The position numbers and the translations under genes were made by a program. The notes beneath the pieces were generated by a model, which ran no database searches, had not been told where the DNA came from, and worked only from the letters and a program-made list of their open reading frames with translations. Shown in pieces: positions 8,673-16,403 of a DNA stretch of 47,801 bases. Where the stretch lies: contig JAFTJD010000067.1 of the NCBI GenBank assembly GCA_017456585.1, positions 1-47,801 on the forward strand. Reading direction: 5' to 3'. Each line of letters starts with the position of its first letter. Position 1 is the stretch's first letter. Source of the DNA: Lachnospiraceae bacterium (GTDB lineage: Bacteria; Bacillota; Clostridia; Lachnospirales; Lachnospiraceae).

Positions 8673-9536
8673 ATGTGGATAGCAGATAATTGGAAAGATT
8701 ACCAGGTTCTTGACTGTTCAGGCGGTGAGAAGCTTGAGCGTTGGGGCGACTACACTCTTGTACGTCCGGACCCACAGGTAATTTGGAATACAAAGAAAAA
8801 TAATCCGGGATGGAAGAAAATGAATGGTCATTACCACCGCAGCACCAAGGGTGGCGGCGAATGGGAATTCTTTGACCTTCCCGAGCAATGGAGTATTAAT
8901 TATAAGGAATTAACCTTTAATTTAAAACCTTTCAGTTTCAAGCACACAGGACTTTTCCCTGAGCAGGCAACTAACTGGGACTGGTTCTCAGAGCTTATAA
9001 AGAATGCCGGCAGACCTATAAAGGTGCTTAATCTTTTCGCTTACACAGGCGGTGCAACTCTTGCCGCTGCCAAAGCAGGCGCACAGGTCACACATGTTGA
9101 CGCATCTAAAGGAATGGTAGGCTGGGCAAAAGAGAATGCAGCTTCCTCCGGTCTTTCAGAGGCTCCGATTCGTTGGCTTGTTGACGACTGTGTCAAATTC
9201 GTTGAACGAGAAATCCGTCGCGGTAATCATTATGACGGCATTATCATGGATCCTCCGTCATACGGAAGAGGTCCTAAGGGAGAGATTTGGAAAATCGAAG
9301 ACTCCATCTATCCGTTTGTGGAGCTTTGTTCTAATCTCTTATCGGACAATCCTCTTTTCTTCCTTATCAATTCATATACTACAGGACTCGCTCCTGCAGT
9401 TCTTACCTATATGATAGGAAGTGCAATTGTACCGAAATTCGGCGGCAAGGTTCAGTCTGATGAAATCGGTCTTCCCGTAAAAGATTCCGGCCTCGTACTT
9501 CCATGCGGTGCTTCCGGAAGATGGCAGCCACTCTAA
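8673..9536 (+). CDS. Class I SAM-dependent methyltransferase, RlmI/K-like
   Basis: The 287-residue product has a Rossmann-type SAM site: VLNLFAYTGGATLAAAKAGA (motif I, about 120-139) and THVDASKGMVGWAKENA (motif II). It also has the catalytic-type motif IIMDPPSYGRG near residue 190, typical of the 23S rRNA m5C methyltransferase RlmI and its relatives. RlmI proper has an N-terminal PUA domain, which is absent here; the first 100 residues instead carry a WKKMNGHYHRSTKGGGEW segment. The likely substrate is rRNA, but this is family inference. It is transcribed alone, opposite to its neighbours, and ends in a good terminator. Confidence 0.85.
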   Translation: MWIADNWKDYQVLDCSGGEKLERWGDYTLVRPDPQVIWNTKKNNPGWKKMNGHYHRSTKGGGEWEFFDLPEQWSINYKELTFNLKPFSFKHTGLFPEQATNWDWFSELIKNAGRPIKVLNLFAYTGGATLAAAKAGAQVTHVDASKGMVGWAKENAASSGLSEAPIRWLVDDCVKFVEREIRRGNHYDGIIMDPPSYGRGPKGEIWKIEDSIYPFVELCSNLLSDNPLFFLINSYTTGLAPAVLTYMIGSAIVPKFGGKVQSDEIGLPVKDSGLVLPCGASGRWQPL

Positions 9537-9607
9537 TATCACCTATTAAGAATTTATGCGAAAGCCTTCACCTGAAGTTTTCCGTGCACATCTTTCAAAG
9601 CAACAAA

Positions 9608-9652
9608 GCAGGCGATATGATTATGACATATCTCCTGCTTTTTATATGCACT
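9608..9652 (+). terminator. Terminator of the methyltransferase gene
   Basis: AGCAGG-GATATG pairs with CATATC-CCTGCT around a short loop, followed by TTTTTATAT. It matches a rho-independent terminator on the plus strand. Confidence 0.8.
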
Positions 9653-9715
9653 ATATAATTTCATATATATTCACTCATATATTAGTGAGTTGATTACCCC
9701 AGCCAATTCTCTCAA

Positions 9716-10201
9716 CTACTGCACTCGCTGAAATGCCATGCGTTCCGACCCATCTGCTATATATATAATACCGCAATATTCAAAGCCGTTCTTTTGTAAC
9801 ATATTCTGCATAACAACATTATCTCTATGCGTATCTATTCGAAGATTCTCGCTTTGTTCAAATGCCCAGTTAACACAAAACGAACCTGCACCTTTAATCT
9901 TACCTGACGAAGCAATTCTATGAACTACTCCGTACTCCTTATCATTAATCCATTTACCTTCATATATATTAATATAGGTAGGATCTGCTTCACATGCATA
10001 GTAAAATACGGCTGCTATTTCTCCGTCCTCAACACATACATAGCTTTTACCATTATTAATATCGGCCTCTACCTGCTCTCTCGCCGGCTTGTTGTTTCCC
10101 CATTGATTAGGATTGTTATGCTCAGCCATAAATCTTCTTGCATACGCATATATTTCCATAACCTTATCAAGTTCAGAAATCCTTGTTTTACGTATCTCCA
10201 T
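9716..10201 (-). CDS. GNAT family N-acetyltransferase
   Basis: This 161-residue protein has a GNAT fold: N-terminal MEIRKTRISELDKVMEIYAYAR, central beta strands (YVCVEDGEIAAVFYY), an acetyl-CoA loop of the form KIKGAGSFCVNWA near residue 110, and the C-terminal NVVMQNMLQKNGFEYCGII. The KxxGAG loop is a variant of the usual R/QxxGxG/A motif and is typical of this subfamily. The substrate cannot be named. It lies 35 nt after a second acetyltransferase gene in the same orientation, so the two may be cotranscribed. Confidence 0.85.
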   Translation of the reverse strand: MEIRKTRISELDKVMEIYAYARRFMAEHNNPNQWGNNKPAREQVEADINNGKSYVCVEDGEIAAVFYYACEADPTYINIYEGKWINDKEYGVVHRIASSGKIKGAGSFCVNWAFEQSENLRIDTHRDNVVMQNMLQKNGFEYCGIIYIADGSERMAFQRVQ

Positions 10202-10236
10202 AAATATTACTCCTCGTGTCGCAGCATTTGCAAGGC

Positions 10237-10731
10237 TTACACACGCAGTTCAAAATTATCTATATCAAGATATCTTCCGAACTTAACTCCTACCTCATGA
10301 ATGGTTCCGCTAAAATCAAAACCGAATTTCTCATGGAGCTTCTCGCTCGCTTCATTACCATGTGTAATTACCGAAACCACCATATGTGTATTCTCATCCT
10401 CTTTTGCCAGCTTTATAATAGCTTCCATAAGTGCGGTTGCCACACCTCTGCCTCGATAATCCGCATCTACATACACCGACAGTTCTACCGTAGCGGCATA
10501 TGCTTCTTTGGTTCTGTAAGGTGAAAGGCTTGCATAGCCACACACCTCATTATCAATCACTGCAACTATCAAAGGATGATTCTTTATATTATGTTCCTCG
10601 AACCATATCATTCTCTCTTCTATGGTTTTGGGTTGTAAATCAAAAGTTGCAACGCCATTTAACACTTCATAATTATATATATCAAGTAACTTAGGCACAT
10701 CTGCTTTTTCTGCTGTTCTTATCGTAATCAT
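10237..10731 (-). CDS. GNAT N-acetyltransferase, phosphinothricin-acetyltransferase-like
   Basis: The product has about 164 residues, MITIRTAEKADVPKLLDIYN to the end. It carries the acetyl-CoA motif YRGRGVATALMEAI and the Pat/Bar-type tail NEASEKLHEKFGFDFSGTI and EVGVKFGRYLD. Members acetylate phosphinothricin, methionine sulfone or related amino acids; the natural substrate here is unknown. The reading frame is open further upstream to 10794, but an AAGGAG site lies 9 nt before the ATG at 10729-10731, which also gives the family N-terminus. Confidence 0.88.
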   Translation of the reverse strand: MITIRTAEKADVPKLLDIYNYEVLNGVATFDLQPKTIEERMIWFEEHNIKNHPLIVAVIDNEVCGYASLSPYRTKEAYAATVELSVYVDADYRGRGVATALMEAIIKLAKEDENTHMVVSVITHGNEASEKLHEKFGFDFSGTIHEVGVKFGRYLDIDNFELRV

Positions 10732-10808
10732 TTCATATGTCTCCTTGAACTTTTTTCTAATTGTAGCATTTTTAATGACATACCACAAGAACAAACCTAT
10801 AACATATT

Positions 10809-11687
10809 CTATTTTTCTCGAACATCCTCATCGCCTTCAAAGAACAAAGCAAGTGCACCCGGGCCGATATGCGAACCTGTTACCGGCTCATGCTTAACAA
10901 GCATAATTTCGAGAGGCGGATTTATCTTTTCTATAAGATTCTTCAGATAAAGAGCATCCTCTTCGCAGTCTGCATGTGATATTCCGACGACCTGTCCCTC
11001 GGGATTTCTGGCAAGTGCCTCATATTTATCTGCCATAGCCTTTATTGACTGCTTGCGACCACGCAGCTTAGCAAAAGCTACAATCTTGCCCTGCTCATTG
11101 CCTTTAAGAAGCGGTTTGATATTAAGAACCGTTCCTATCACTGCGCTCGCGTTTGAAAGTCTTCCCGTACGCTTAAGATGCATTAAACTGTCTACTGTAA
11201 ATACCTGATACATTCTTTTTCTTATTTTGAGAATTCTGGCTTTGACTTCGCCGAGCTCCATACCATTCTCCCTACACTTAGCTGCACGATATACCAACAA
11301 TCCCTCTCCAAGTCCTGCGCCATAGCTGTCTATGAGGCATATCTCCCTTTCAGGATATTTGCGTATCAATTCTTTCCTCGCCATGCATGCGGAATCAAAA
11401 GAGCCACTGACACCCGAAGACAATCCTATAAAAAGAATATCCTTTCCTTTTTTGAGTTCCTCTTCCATGTACGCAATATATTTCTGCGGTGTTATCTGCG
11501 ATGTCGAAACTTTCATGCCGTTTCTTATCGCATCATAATATTCCTTGTCATTAAAATCAGCAGTGTTCTTACATGTATATTCTTTACAATCAATGCTATA
11601 AGTAAAAGGTATAACCTTAATATCATTTTCCTTTGCAAGCTGCGTATCCAAGTTTGCAGGTGAGTCCGTAATAATTGAAAATGCCAT
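10809..11687 (-). CDS. DegV family fatty-acid-binding protein
   Basis: The 292-residue protein shows DegV landmarks: the N-terminal FSIITDSPANLD, VSTSQITPQKY near residue 62, the SGVSGSFDSA loop near residue 91 and the C-terminal GPGALALFF. DegV proteins bind fatty acids; homologues work as FakB subunits that present the acyl chain to FakA kinase for phosphorylation. No FakA is in the window. A TATAAT box lies about 60 bp upstream without a clear -35. The gene is followed by the two acetyltransferase genes. Confidence 0.92.
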   Translation of the reverse strand: MAFSIITDSPANLDTQLAKENDIKVIPFTYSIDCKEYTCKNTADFNDKEYYDAIRNGMKVSTSQITPQKYIAYMEEELKKGKDILFIGLSSGVSGSFDSACMARKELIRKYPEREICLIDSYGAGLGEGLLVYRAAKCRENGMELGEVKARILKIRKRMYQVFTVDSLMHLKRTGRLSNASAVIGTVLNIKPLLKGNEQGKIVAFAKLRGRKQSIKAMADKYEALARNPEGQVVGISHADCEEDALYLKNLIEKINPPLEIMLVKHEPVTGSHIGPGALALFFEGDEDVREK

Positions 11688-11837
11688 TTCTAATATTCTC
11701 CTTCTTATAGTAATATTTTATCTTCAATTCATAGTTTTATTATATGTTGGCACCACTTTTTTTCCACCTACACCTCTTATTTCGAAGTATACTATTATTT
11801 CTTTTCGGTAGATTACACTTAAAAACACAGTAGAAAC

Positions 11838-11862
11838 TCTCTCTACTATCAGTAGAGTTACA
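11838..11862. repeat. Small hairpin in the DegV / XRE gap
   Basis: CTCTAC and GTAGAG pair around TATCA. The gap 11688-12182 otherwise contains the upstream region of the DegV gene and palindromic element E1. No small gene is seen in it. Confidence 0.4.
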
Positions 11863-11883
11863 GTTTATTATCACAAAATGCGC

Positions 11884-12184
11884 AGTTTGCTTAGTAATTT
11901 CGTTTTGTTAAGAGAGTAAATTTGATTGCACATATTTGGGGATGATGTATTCCTGTTAAGACTGTTGAAAAACGTCAGCACTTAACGAAGAAAAATGAGG
12001 AGTAATGCATATCAGACAAATCAATTTTGAGATTATCTGTATTGCATTACTCCTCATTTGGTTTTCTGAGTTTAGTACTGCTACGTTTTTCACCAAGCGA
12101 GAGCGTGTCTTAGAAGGAAACATCATCCCCAAATATGTGCTTCATTCCCCTTAGCCTTAACAAAACGAATTTGCTAAGCAAACT
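11884..12184 (-). repeat. Long palindromic element E1 (allele 1)
   Basis: This 301-bp nested inverted repeat folds end to end. The outer arms AGTTTGCTTAG...GTTTTGTTAAG and their complement match at 27 of 29 positions. The next layer pairs ATATTTGGGGATGATGT with ACATCATCCCCAAATAT. The core has arms AAGACTGTTGAAAAACG and CGTTTTTCACCAAGCGAGAG, and a tip stem GAGGAGTAATGCA (11997-12009) pairs with 12043-12055. The outer arm ends inside the stop codon of the XRE membrane-regulator gene. The strand is set arbitrarily to the direction in which the conserved arm reads AAGACACGCTCTCGC. Confidence 0.9.
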
Positions 12185-12794
12185 ACTTTGCCTTGATTCT
12201 GATTTTAATCTTGGACCACATGAATATGATGACCTGTCCCGGAATCCCAAGCAAATATATGAGCCATATATTAATTCCAAACGGAAGAAGTGACAGATGA
12301 ATGGCCGCAAGCACAGACCACACAAGCAGCGAAACAATAAGGTAATTTCTTCTGGCATTAAACCATATACTGTTAAAAATTAACCATACAATCATAGATA
12401 CCGGTACTGCAACAAGAAAAGACATCCACTGAAGCTTCGCTTCCTTAGCAATAAGTGACACTGTCACAAACACCATAACTGCAATAAGCCATACAAGCAA
12501 GATAGCCACTCCTGTTATGAAACCTCTGTTATATAATCTCTCTTCCTTAGCTTCATTCTTCGCTTCAAAGCGCTTAAGGTTATCATCCGTACGCACCAAA
12601 TAGTCAAGCGAAATCCCAAACATATCTGCTATCATCACCAACACGGTAATGTCCGGCATGGATTCTCCTCTCTCCCATTTAGATACAGCTTTATCCGAAT
12701 AATTAAGTTTCTCTGCAAGCTCACTTTGAGTCATTCCCTTCTCCTGTCTGAGCTTCACAAGATTCTTCGCAATAGTTAATTTTACATTATCCAT
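12183..12794 (-). CDS. XRE-family regulator with C-terminal membrane domain
   Basis: The 203-residue product begins with a helix-turn-helix domain (about 5-62: LVKLRQEKGMTQSELAEKL and KAVSKWERGESMPD). A linker follows, then four hydrophobic helices between about residues 92 and 195. Such membrane-tethered XRE proteins are common in Clostridia and are thought to sense membrane or small-molecule signals; the targets here are unknown. It is divergent from the thrE pair across a 158-bp gap with a promoter for each, so it may control them. Confidence 0.85.
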   Translation of the reverse strand: MDNVKLTIAKNLVKLRQEKGMTQSELAEKLNYSDKAVSKWERGESMPDITVLVMIADMFGISLDYLVRTDDNLKRFEAKNEAKEERLYNRGFITGVAILLVWLIAVMVFVTVSLIAKEAKLQWMSFLVAVPVSMIVWLIFNSIWFNARRNYLIVSLLVWSVLAAIHLSLLPFGINIWLIYLLGIPGQVIIFMWSKIKIRIKAK

Positions 12795-12828
12795 TCTATA
12801 CCTCTGTGTACACTAATCTTCTGTTCAA

Positions 12829-12856
12829 AGTATACCATTTTTCCGGCAAATGTCAA
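12829..12856 (-). promoter_or_regulatory. Promoter of the XRE membrane-regulator gene
   Basis: TTGACA (12851-12856) and TATACT (12829-12834) are separated by 16 bp on the minus strand, 35 bp ahead of the start codon. Confidence 0.65.
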
Positions 12857-12873
12857 TTTACATCAAGTCGTTA

Positions 12874-12902
12874 TTGCTTTTCCAAGCCAAAAATTTTATA
12901 AT
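12874..12902 (+). promoter_or_regulatory. Promoter of the thrE pair
   Basis: TTGCTT (12874-12879) and TATAAT (12897-12902) are separated by 17 bp on the plus strand. It is divergent from, and only about 17 bp away from, the XRE-gene promoter. Confidence 0.65.
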
Positions 12903-12952
12903 ATTACCAGAATTTGAAATACTAATAGCATCAGTAATAATCGGAGGTTAAT

Positions 12953-13738
12953 ATGAATTCTTTAACGACTTCCCAATCAAATAGTGATTATGGTCGTAAA
13001 ATACTTGACCTTGTATCTATGATGGGTGCTACCCTTCTTGCCAATGGTGCTGAGATAGCCAGAGTCCAGACAACCATGGAGCTCGTTGCCAAGGCATATG
13101 ACAAGGAGCAGATAGAAGTATACTCGCTCTCTAACGGTATTTTTGCGACACTTCGTAATGATGATAAGACAAGCTGTACACAGATTAAAAATGTACCGCT
13201 TGCTTCTGCTAATCTTGGTCGTGTAGCGATGATTAACCAGCTATCACGTGAAATATGCGAACACAAATATGACATTGACGAAGCTCTTAAGAAAATTCGT
13301 GCCATTCAGAATTCTCCAACCATACCTCTATGGCTTACGCTGATAGCCGGTGCCCTAGGTTCAAGCGGTTACTGTTATTTGTACGGCGGAGATATATTCG
13401 ATTTTCTTGCAACTATGCCCATAGGCATGCTTCTTTGTCTGTGCAGGCACTTTATGCAGTCGGCAAGATTTTCAAAGGTTATGCAAAACATCATCGGAAG
13501 TGCCATAGTAACTCTGGGTGGTCTTATTATGGCAACCATATTTATCGGACTTGACATGGACATGATAGTAACCGGCGGACTTATCATTTTAGTCCCGGGT
13601 GTACCCTTTACCACTTCAATAAGGGACTTCTTTAACGGCGATTACCTGTCCGGAACCATACGACTTATAGACGCCCTGCTTGTTGCCTTCTGTATGGCTA
13701 CCGGAGTAGGATTTATATATCAACTGTTTGTACACTAG
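12953..13738 (+). CDS. ThrE-family exporter, N-terminal subunit (YjjP-like)
   Basis: The 261-residue protein matches the N-terminal half of ThrE transporters. A soluble domain (about 10-120, containing GATLLANGAEIARVQTTMELVAKA in pieces, the LLANGAEIARV motif being diagnostic) is followed by about five membrane helices and the conserved LVPGVPFTTSIRDFFNGDYLSG. In E. coli the split pair YjjP/YjjB exports succinate; in Corynebacterium fused ThrE exports threonine and serine. The substrate here is unknown. The ribosome-binding site is CGGAGG, and the partner gene starts 10 nt after its stop. Confidence 0.9.
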   Translation: MNSLTTSQSNSDYGRKILDLVSMMGATLLANGAEIARVQTTMELVAKAYDKEQIEVYSLSNGIFATLRNDDKTSCTQIKNVPLASANLGRVAMINQLSREICEHKYDIDEALKKIRAIQNSPTIPLWLTLIAGALGSSGYCYLYGGDIFDFLATMPIGMLLCLCRHFMQSARFSKVMQNIIGSAIVTLGGLIMATIFIGLDMDMIVTGGLIILVPGVPFTTSIRDFFNGDYLSGTIRLIDALLVAFCMATGVGFIYQLFVH

Positions 13739-13748
13739 GAGACATATT

Positions 13749-14204
13749 ATGGACTTCATTATAACCTTGGCTATCGAATTCATAATTGCTGTCGTAGCCA
13801 CTTTAGCTTTTGCAATCTTATATAATGTTCCAAGAGAACAATGGATTTTCGGCGGACTAACAGGTGCTATCAGCTGGCTTGTATACAGACTCGCTTCAAT
13901 TAAATTGAGTCTCGTCATAGCCACGTTTCTTGCCACACTTGTTGTTGTATTTATAGCAAGAACCTTTGCCGTAACAAGAAAGACTCCTGTAATAATCTTT
14001 CTCGTCTGCGGAATCTTCCCTCTTGTACCGGGAGTAGGCATATACTATACCGCTTACTACTTCATTATGAGTGACTTCGCTCTCGCCGGTGCCAAGGGAA
14101 CAGAAACCCTTAAGCTCGCCCTTGCAATCGCTCTGGGAATCATCTGCATATTAAGTTTACCGCAGAAGTTGTTTCTGCTGTTCGAAAGGAAAAACAAACA
14201 ATAA
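13749..14204 (+). CDS. ThrE-family exporter, C-terminal subunit (YjjB-like)
   Basis: The product is about 151 residues, starting MDFIITLAIEFI. It is almost entirely hydrophobic with about four to five helices and carries the GIFPLVPGVGIYYTAYYFI segment in parts that marks the ThrE C-terminal domain. It should form the transport pore with the preceding subunit. An in-frame ATG at 13728 exists, but AGGAG lies 8 nt before the ATG at 13749. The gene is followed by a 391-bp palindrome instead of a simple terminator. Confidence 0.9.
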   Translation: MDFIITLAIEFIIAVVATLAFAILYNVPREQWIFGGLTGAISWLVYRLASIKLSLVIATFLATLVVVFIARTFAVTRKTPVIIFLVCGIFPLVPGVGIYYTAYYFIMSDFALAGAKGTETLKLALAIALGIICILSLPQKLFLLFERKNKQ

Positions 14205-14213
14205 ACCTTTCCA

Positions 14214-14604
14214 AATATCAATCCCATTAAGTTAAGCATGCGATGGTTAATCTATATAAACAAACCCGGATAAATATATTTAGTCAAAACGATATGCCAA
14301 TCATTTCGATGAGCCTCATAAAACATTATAACTGTTCATAGCCAATCTCAAAAAAACTATGTTTTTTTGAGATGTGGCGTATCCGCCAAATATGCCCAAA
14401 GAAAAAAGTGTGCTCTAATGCAAGCATTTACACACTTTTCGCTTTGGGCATGCTTGGCTCTGAACAGTTACAAATTAGCTCAGCAACGGCTTCAATAATT
14501 TTAGAGTCTCATCTCCATGGCATATAAAGTTTTTACTAAATATATTTACCCGGGTTTGCTTATATATTCTAAATATATGCGTTTAACTTAACGACATTGA
14601 TATT
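14214..14604. repeat. Second-type nested palindrome, 391 bp
   Basis: The whole convergent gap folds on itself in layers. AATATCAAT (14214-14222) pairs with 14596-14604, then a TTAAGTTAA layer. A nearly perfect layer of about 34 bp follows, containing AAACCCGG and AAATATATTTAGT. Next come ATATGCCA / TGGCATAT, then AACTGTTCA-AGCCA / TGGCT-TGAACAGTT. Inside are a side hairpin ATCTCAAAAAAAC / GTTTTTTTGAGAT (14345-14373) and an apical hairpin GCCAAATATGCCCAAAG / CTTTGGGCATGCTTGGC with AAGTGTG / CACACTT (14385-14458). It shares the layered design but no obvious sequence with E1-E4. Confidence 0.88.
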
Positions 14605-14618
14605 CGAGCCGGTTCTTG

Positions 14619-16403
14619 TTAAGATACATAATTAATTGACTGCTTTCTAAACATCTCTGCATATTTGCCATTGAGGTCCATAAGCTCTCTATGGGTTCCC
14701 TGCTCGATTATCTCACCTTTTTCAAACATATAAATTTTATCAGCCATAACTGTAGTGGATAATCTGTGAGAAATAAAGATAACCGTTCTATCCTCGGCAA
14801 TCTCTGCCATGTTCTGATTGAGCTTATATTCTGCGATAGGGTCAAGCGCGCTTGACGGCTCATCCATAACCGCATAGTGTGAATTCTTATAGAAGGCTCT
14901 TGCAATCGCAACCTTCTGCTTCTCGCCACCCGACAGGTCAACACCTGTCTTCTGAAACTCTTTAGTAAGCGGTGTCTTGGTTCCAAGTGGCAGCTCTTTG
15001 TATTTCTCTTCAAAATCACTGTGAAAGAGAGCATCTTTTATTCTGTCTTCATCACCGTCGCTAACCGAATCCATTACGACATTTTCTCCCAAGGTTGCTG
15101 CAAATATCTGATAATCCTGGAATACTGCAGCGAATTCTTTACGATACTCATCCGTATCAAATTCCTTGATATTCTTATCTCCGAGAAGTATCTCTCCTTC
15201 GGTAGGATCATATAATCTCATAAGAAGTTTAATAAGTGTAGTCTTGCCTGCACCATTATAGCCAACAATCGCCACTTTTTCATAAGGGTTAATCGTAAGA
15301 TTGACATTCTTAAGACTCGGTGTGCTCTCCCCGTTATATGTAAACGAAACATTCTTAAGCACCAACGGCTTTAATTCCTTATCCGGAATTTCTCCCTTGT
15401 GCTTCTCTATCTTCGGCTCATATTCCATAAACCGTCTGAACTTGTCTACATAAAGGCTTGCCTCCGCGAAATCAAGGGCAATATTAAGAATCTGTCTCAG
15501 TCTGTTTGAAAAACGTGCCGTTGACTGCGACAAAGCACCGAAATCGCCAAAGGTAAGCGCACCTGATACTATAACCTCATATGCCAGATAACCGTACATT
15601 CCCAAGGTTTCAAAGATTTCTATAAACGTGTCACATACTGCCGCTATCGCGAATATCTTTTTACCCGATGTTCTTCGGATATTGCAAAGCCTTTTGTTAG
15701 CATCAACGAAATTATCGTGTATAACCTCATGTATCCTCGAAAGTCTTATCTCTTTAGCATAATCGCTAAGGTAGAATACTCTCTTCGCATAGTCACGTTC
15801 ACGTTCGATAGGCTTAGCTTCCATGTTCGCAATATATTTTTGCTTAATCTGTTTTCTCTGTCTTATAAAGCTCGTAATACCCATGGCAAGTGCAAACAGA
15901 ATCAAAACCGGATTAAGTGCAACAAGCACACTTCCCATAAATATGAACTCTGAAAGTCTCGCCATCATCGTCGCAAACAACGCAGCTATATTGGCAAATT
16001 CCGAGGTCGCTTGTTGGGCTGCCCATACATAATCTGTGTAGAACTGCGGAGTTTCATAGTATTCCAAATCCATTTTGGAAGCCTTCTCATGAAGCTCCTT
16101 AAGAAGCTTCTCCTGTACTCTGATGTTAGCAACCGTCTCCAGATACTCTACTATGTAGCAGGCAAAGACATGTCGCACGATAAGCAATGCCGTAACTGCT
16201 ACAAGGAAAAGAAGAACCTCTTTAATCGGTTTGCCTTCAGCAAGTGCATCCAGAAGATATTTCGTAGTGATAGGTCCGGTAACTGTCCATACCGCTGATA
16301 CAAATATGGTAAAAACAATCTGTCCATAGAAGAACAACGGTACATATTTTCTATAATATCTAAGGGCAAGGAAAATATTGGATAAAATCATCTTAAGCTT
16401 CAT
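14619..16403 (-). CDS. ABC exporter half-transporter B (permease + ATPase)
   Basis: The product is about 594 residues from MKLKMILSNIFLALRYYRKY. About six membrane helices fill residues 15-300. The ATPase domain has Walker A GYNGAGKTT, Q-loop VFQDYQIF, signature DLSGGEKQKVAIARA, Walker B YAVMDEPSSALD and H-loop ISHR, all intact. It forms a heterodimeric exporter with the preceding gene; cargo (drug, peptide or lipid) is unknown. The frame is open to 16463, but AAGGAGG sits before the ATG at 16401-16403, which overlaps the upstream stop by 11 nt and implies coupled translation. Confidence 0.92.
   Translation of the reverse strand: MKLKMILSNIFLALRYYRKYVPLFFYGQIVFTIFVSAVWTVTGPITTKYLLDALAEGKPIKEVLLFLVAVTALLIVRHVFACYIVEYLETVANIRVQEKLLKELHEKASKMDLEYYETPQFYTDYVWAAQQATSEFANIAALFATMMARLSEFIFMGSVLVALNPVLILFALAMGITSFIRQRKQIKQKYIANMEAKPIERERDYAKRVFYLSDYAKEIRLSRIHEVIHDNFVDANKRLCNIRRTSGKKIFAIAAVCDTFIEIFETLGMYGYLAYEVIVSGALTFGDFGALSQSTARFSNRLRQILNIALDFAEASLYVDKFRRFMEYEPKIEKHKGEIPDKELKPLVLKNVSFTYNGESTPSLKNVNLTINPYEKVAIVGYNGAGKTTLIKLLMRLYDPTEGEILLGDKNIKEFDTDEYRKEFAAVFQDYQIFAATLGENVVMDSVSDGDEDRIKDALFHSDFEEKYKELPLGTKTPLTKEFQKTGVDLSGGEKQKVAIARAFYKNSHYAVMDEPSSALDPIAEYKLNQNMAEIAEDRTVIFISHRLSTTVMADKIYMFEKGEIIEQGTHRELMDLNGKYAEMFRKQSINYVS

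Noticed and set aside
11884..12184. A retron msr-msd region
   Set aside because: The long hairpins resemble msd stems, but there is no reverse transcriptase gene in the window and four copies exist at unrelated loci.
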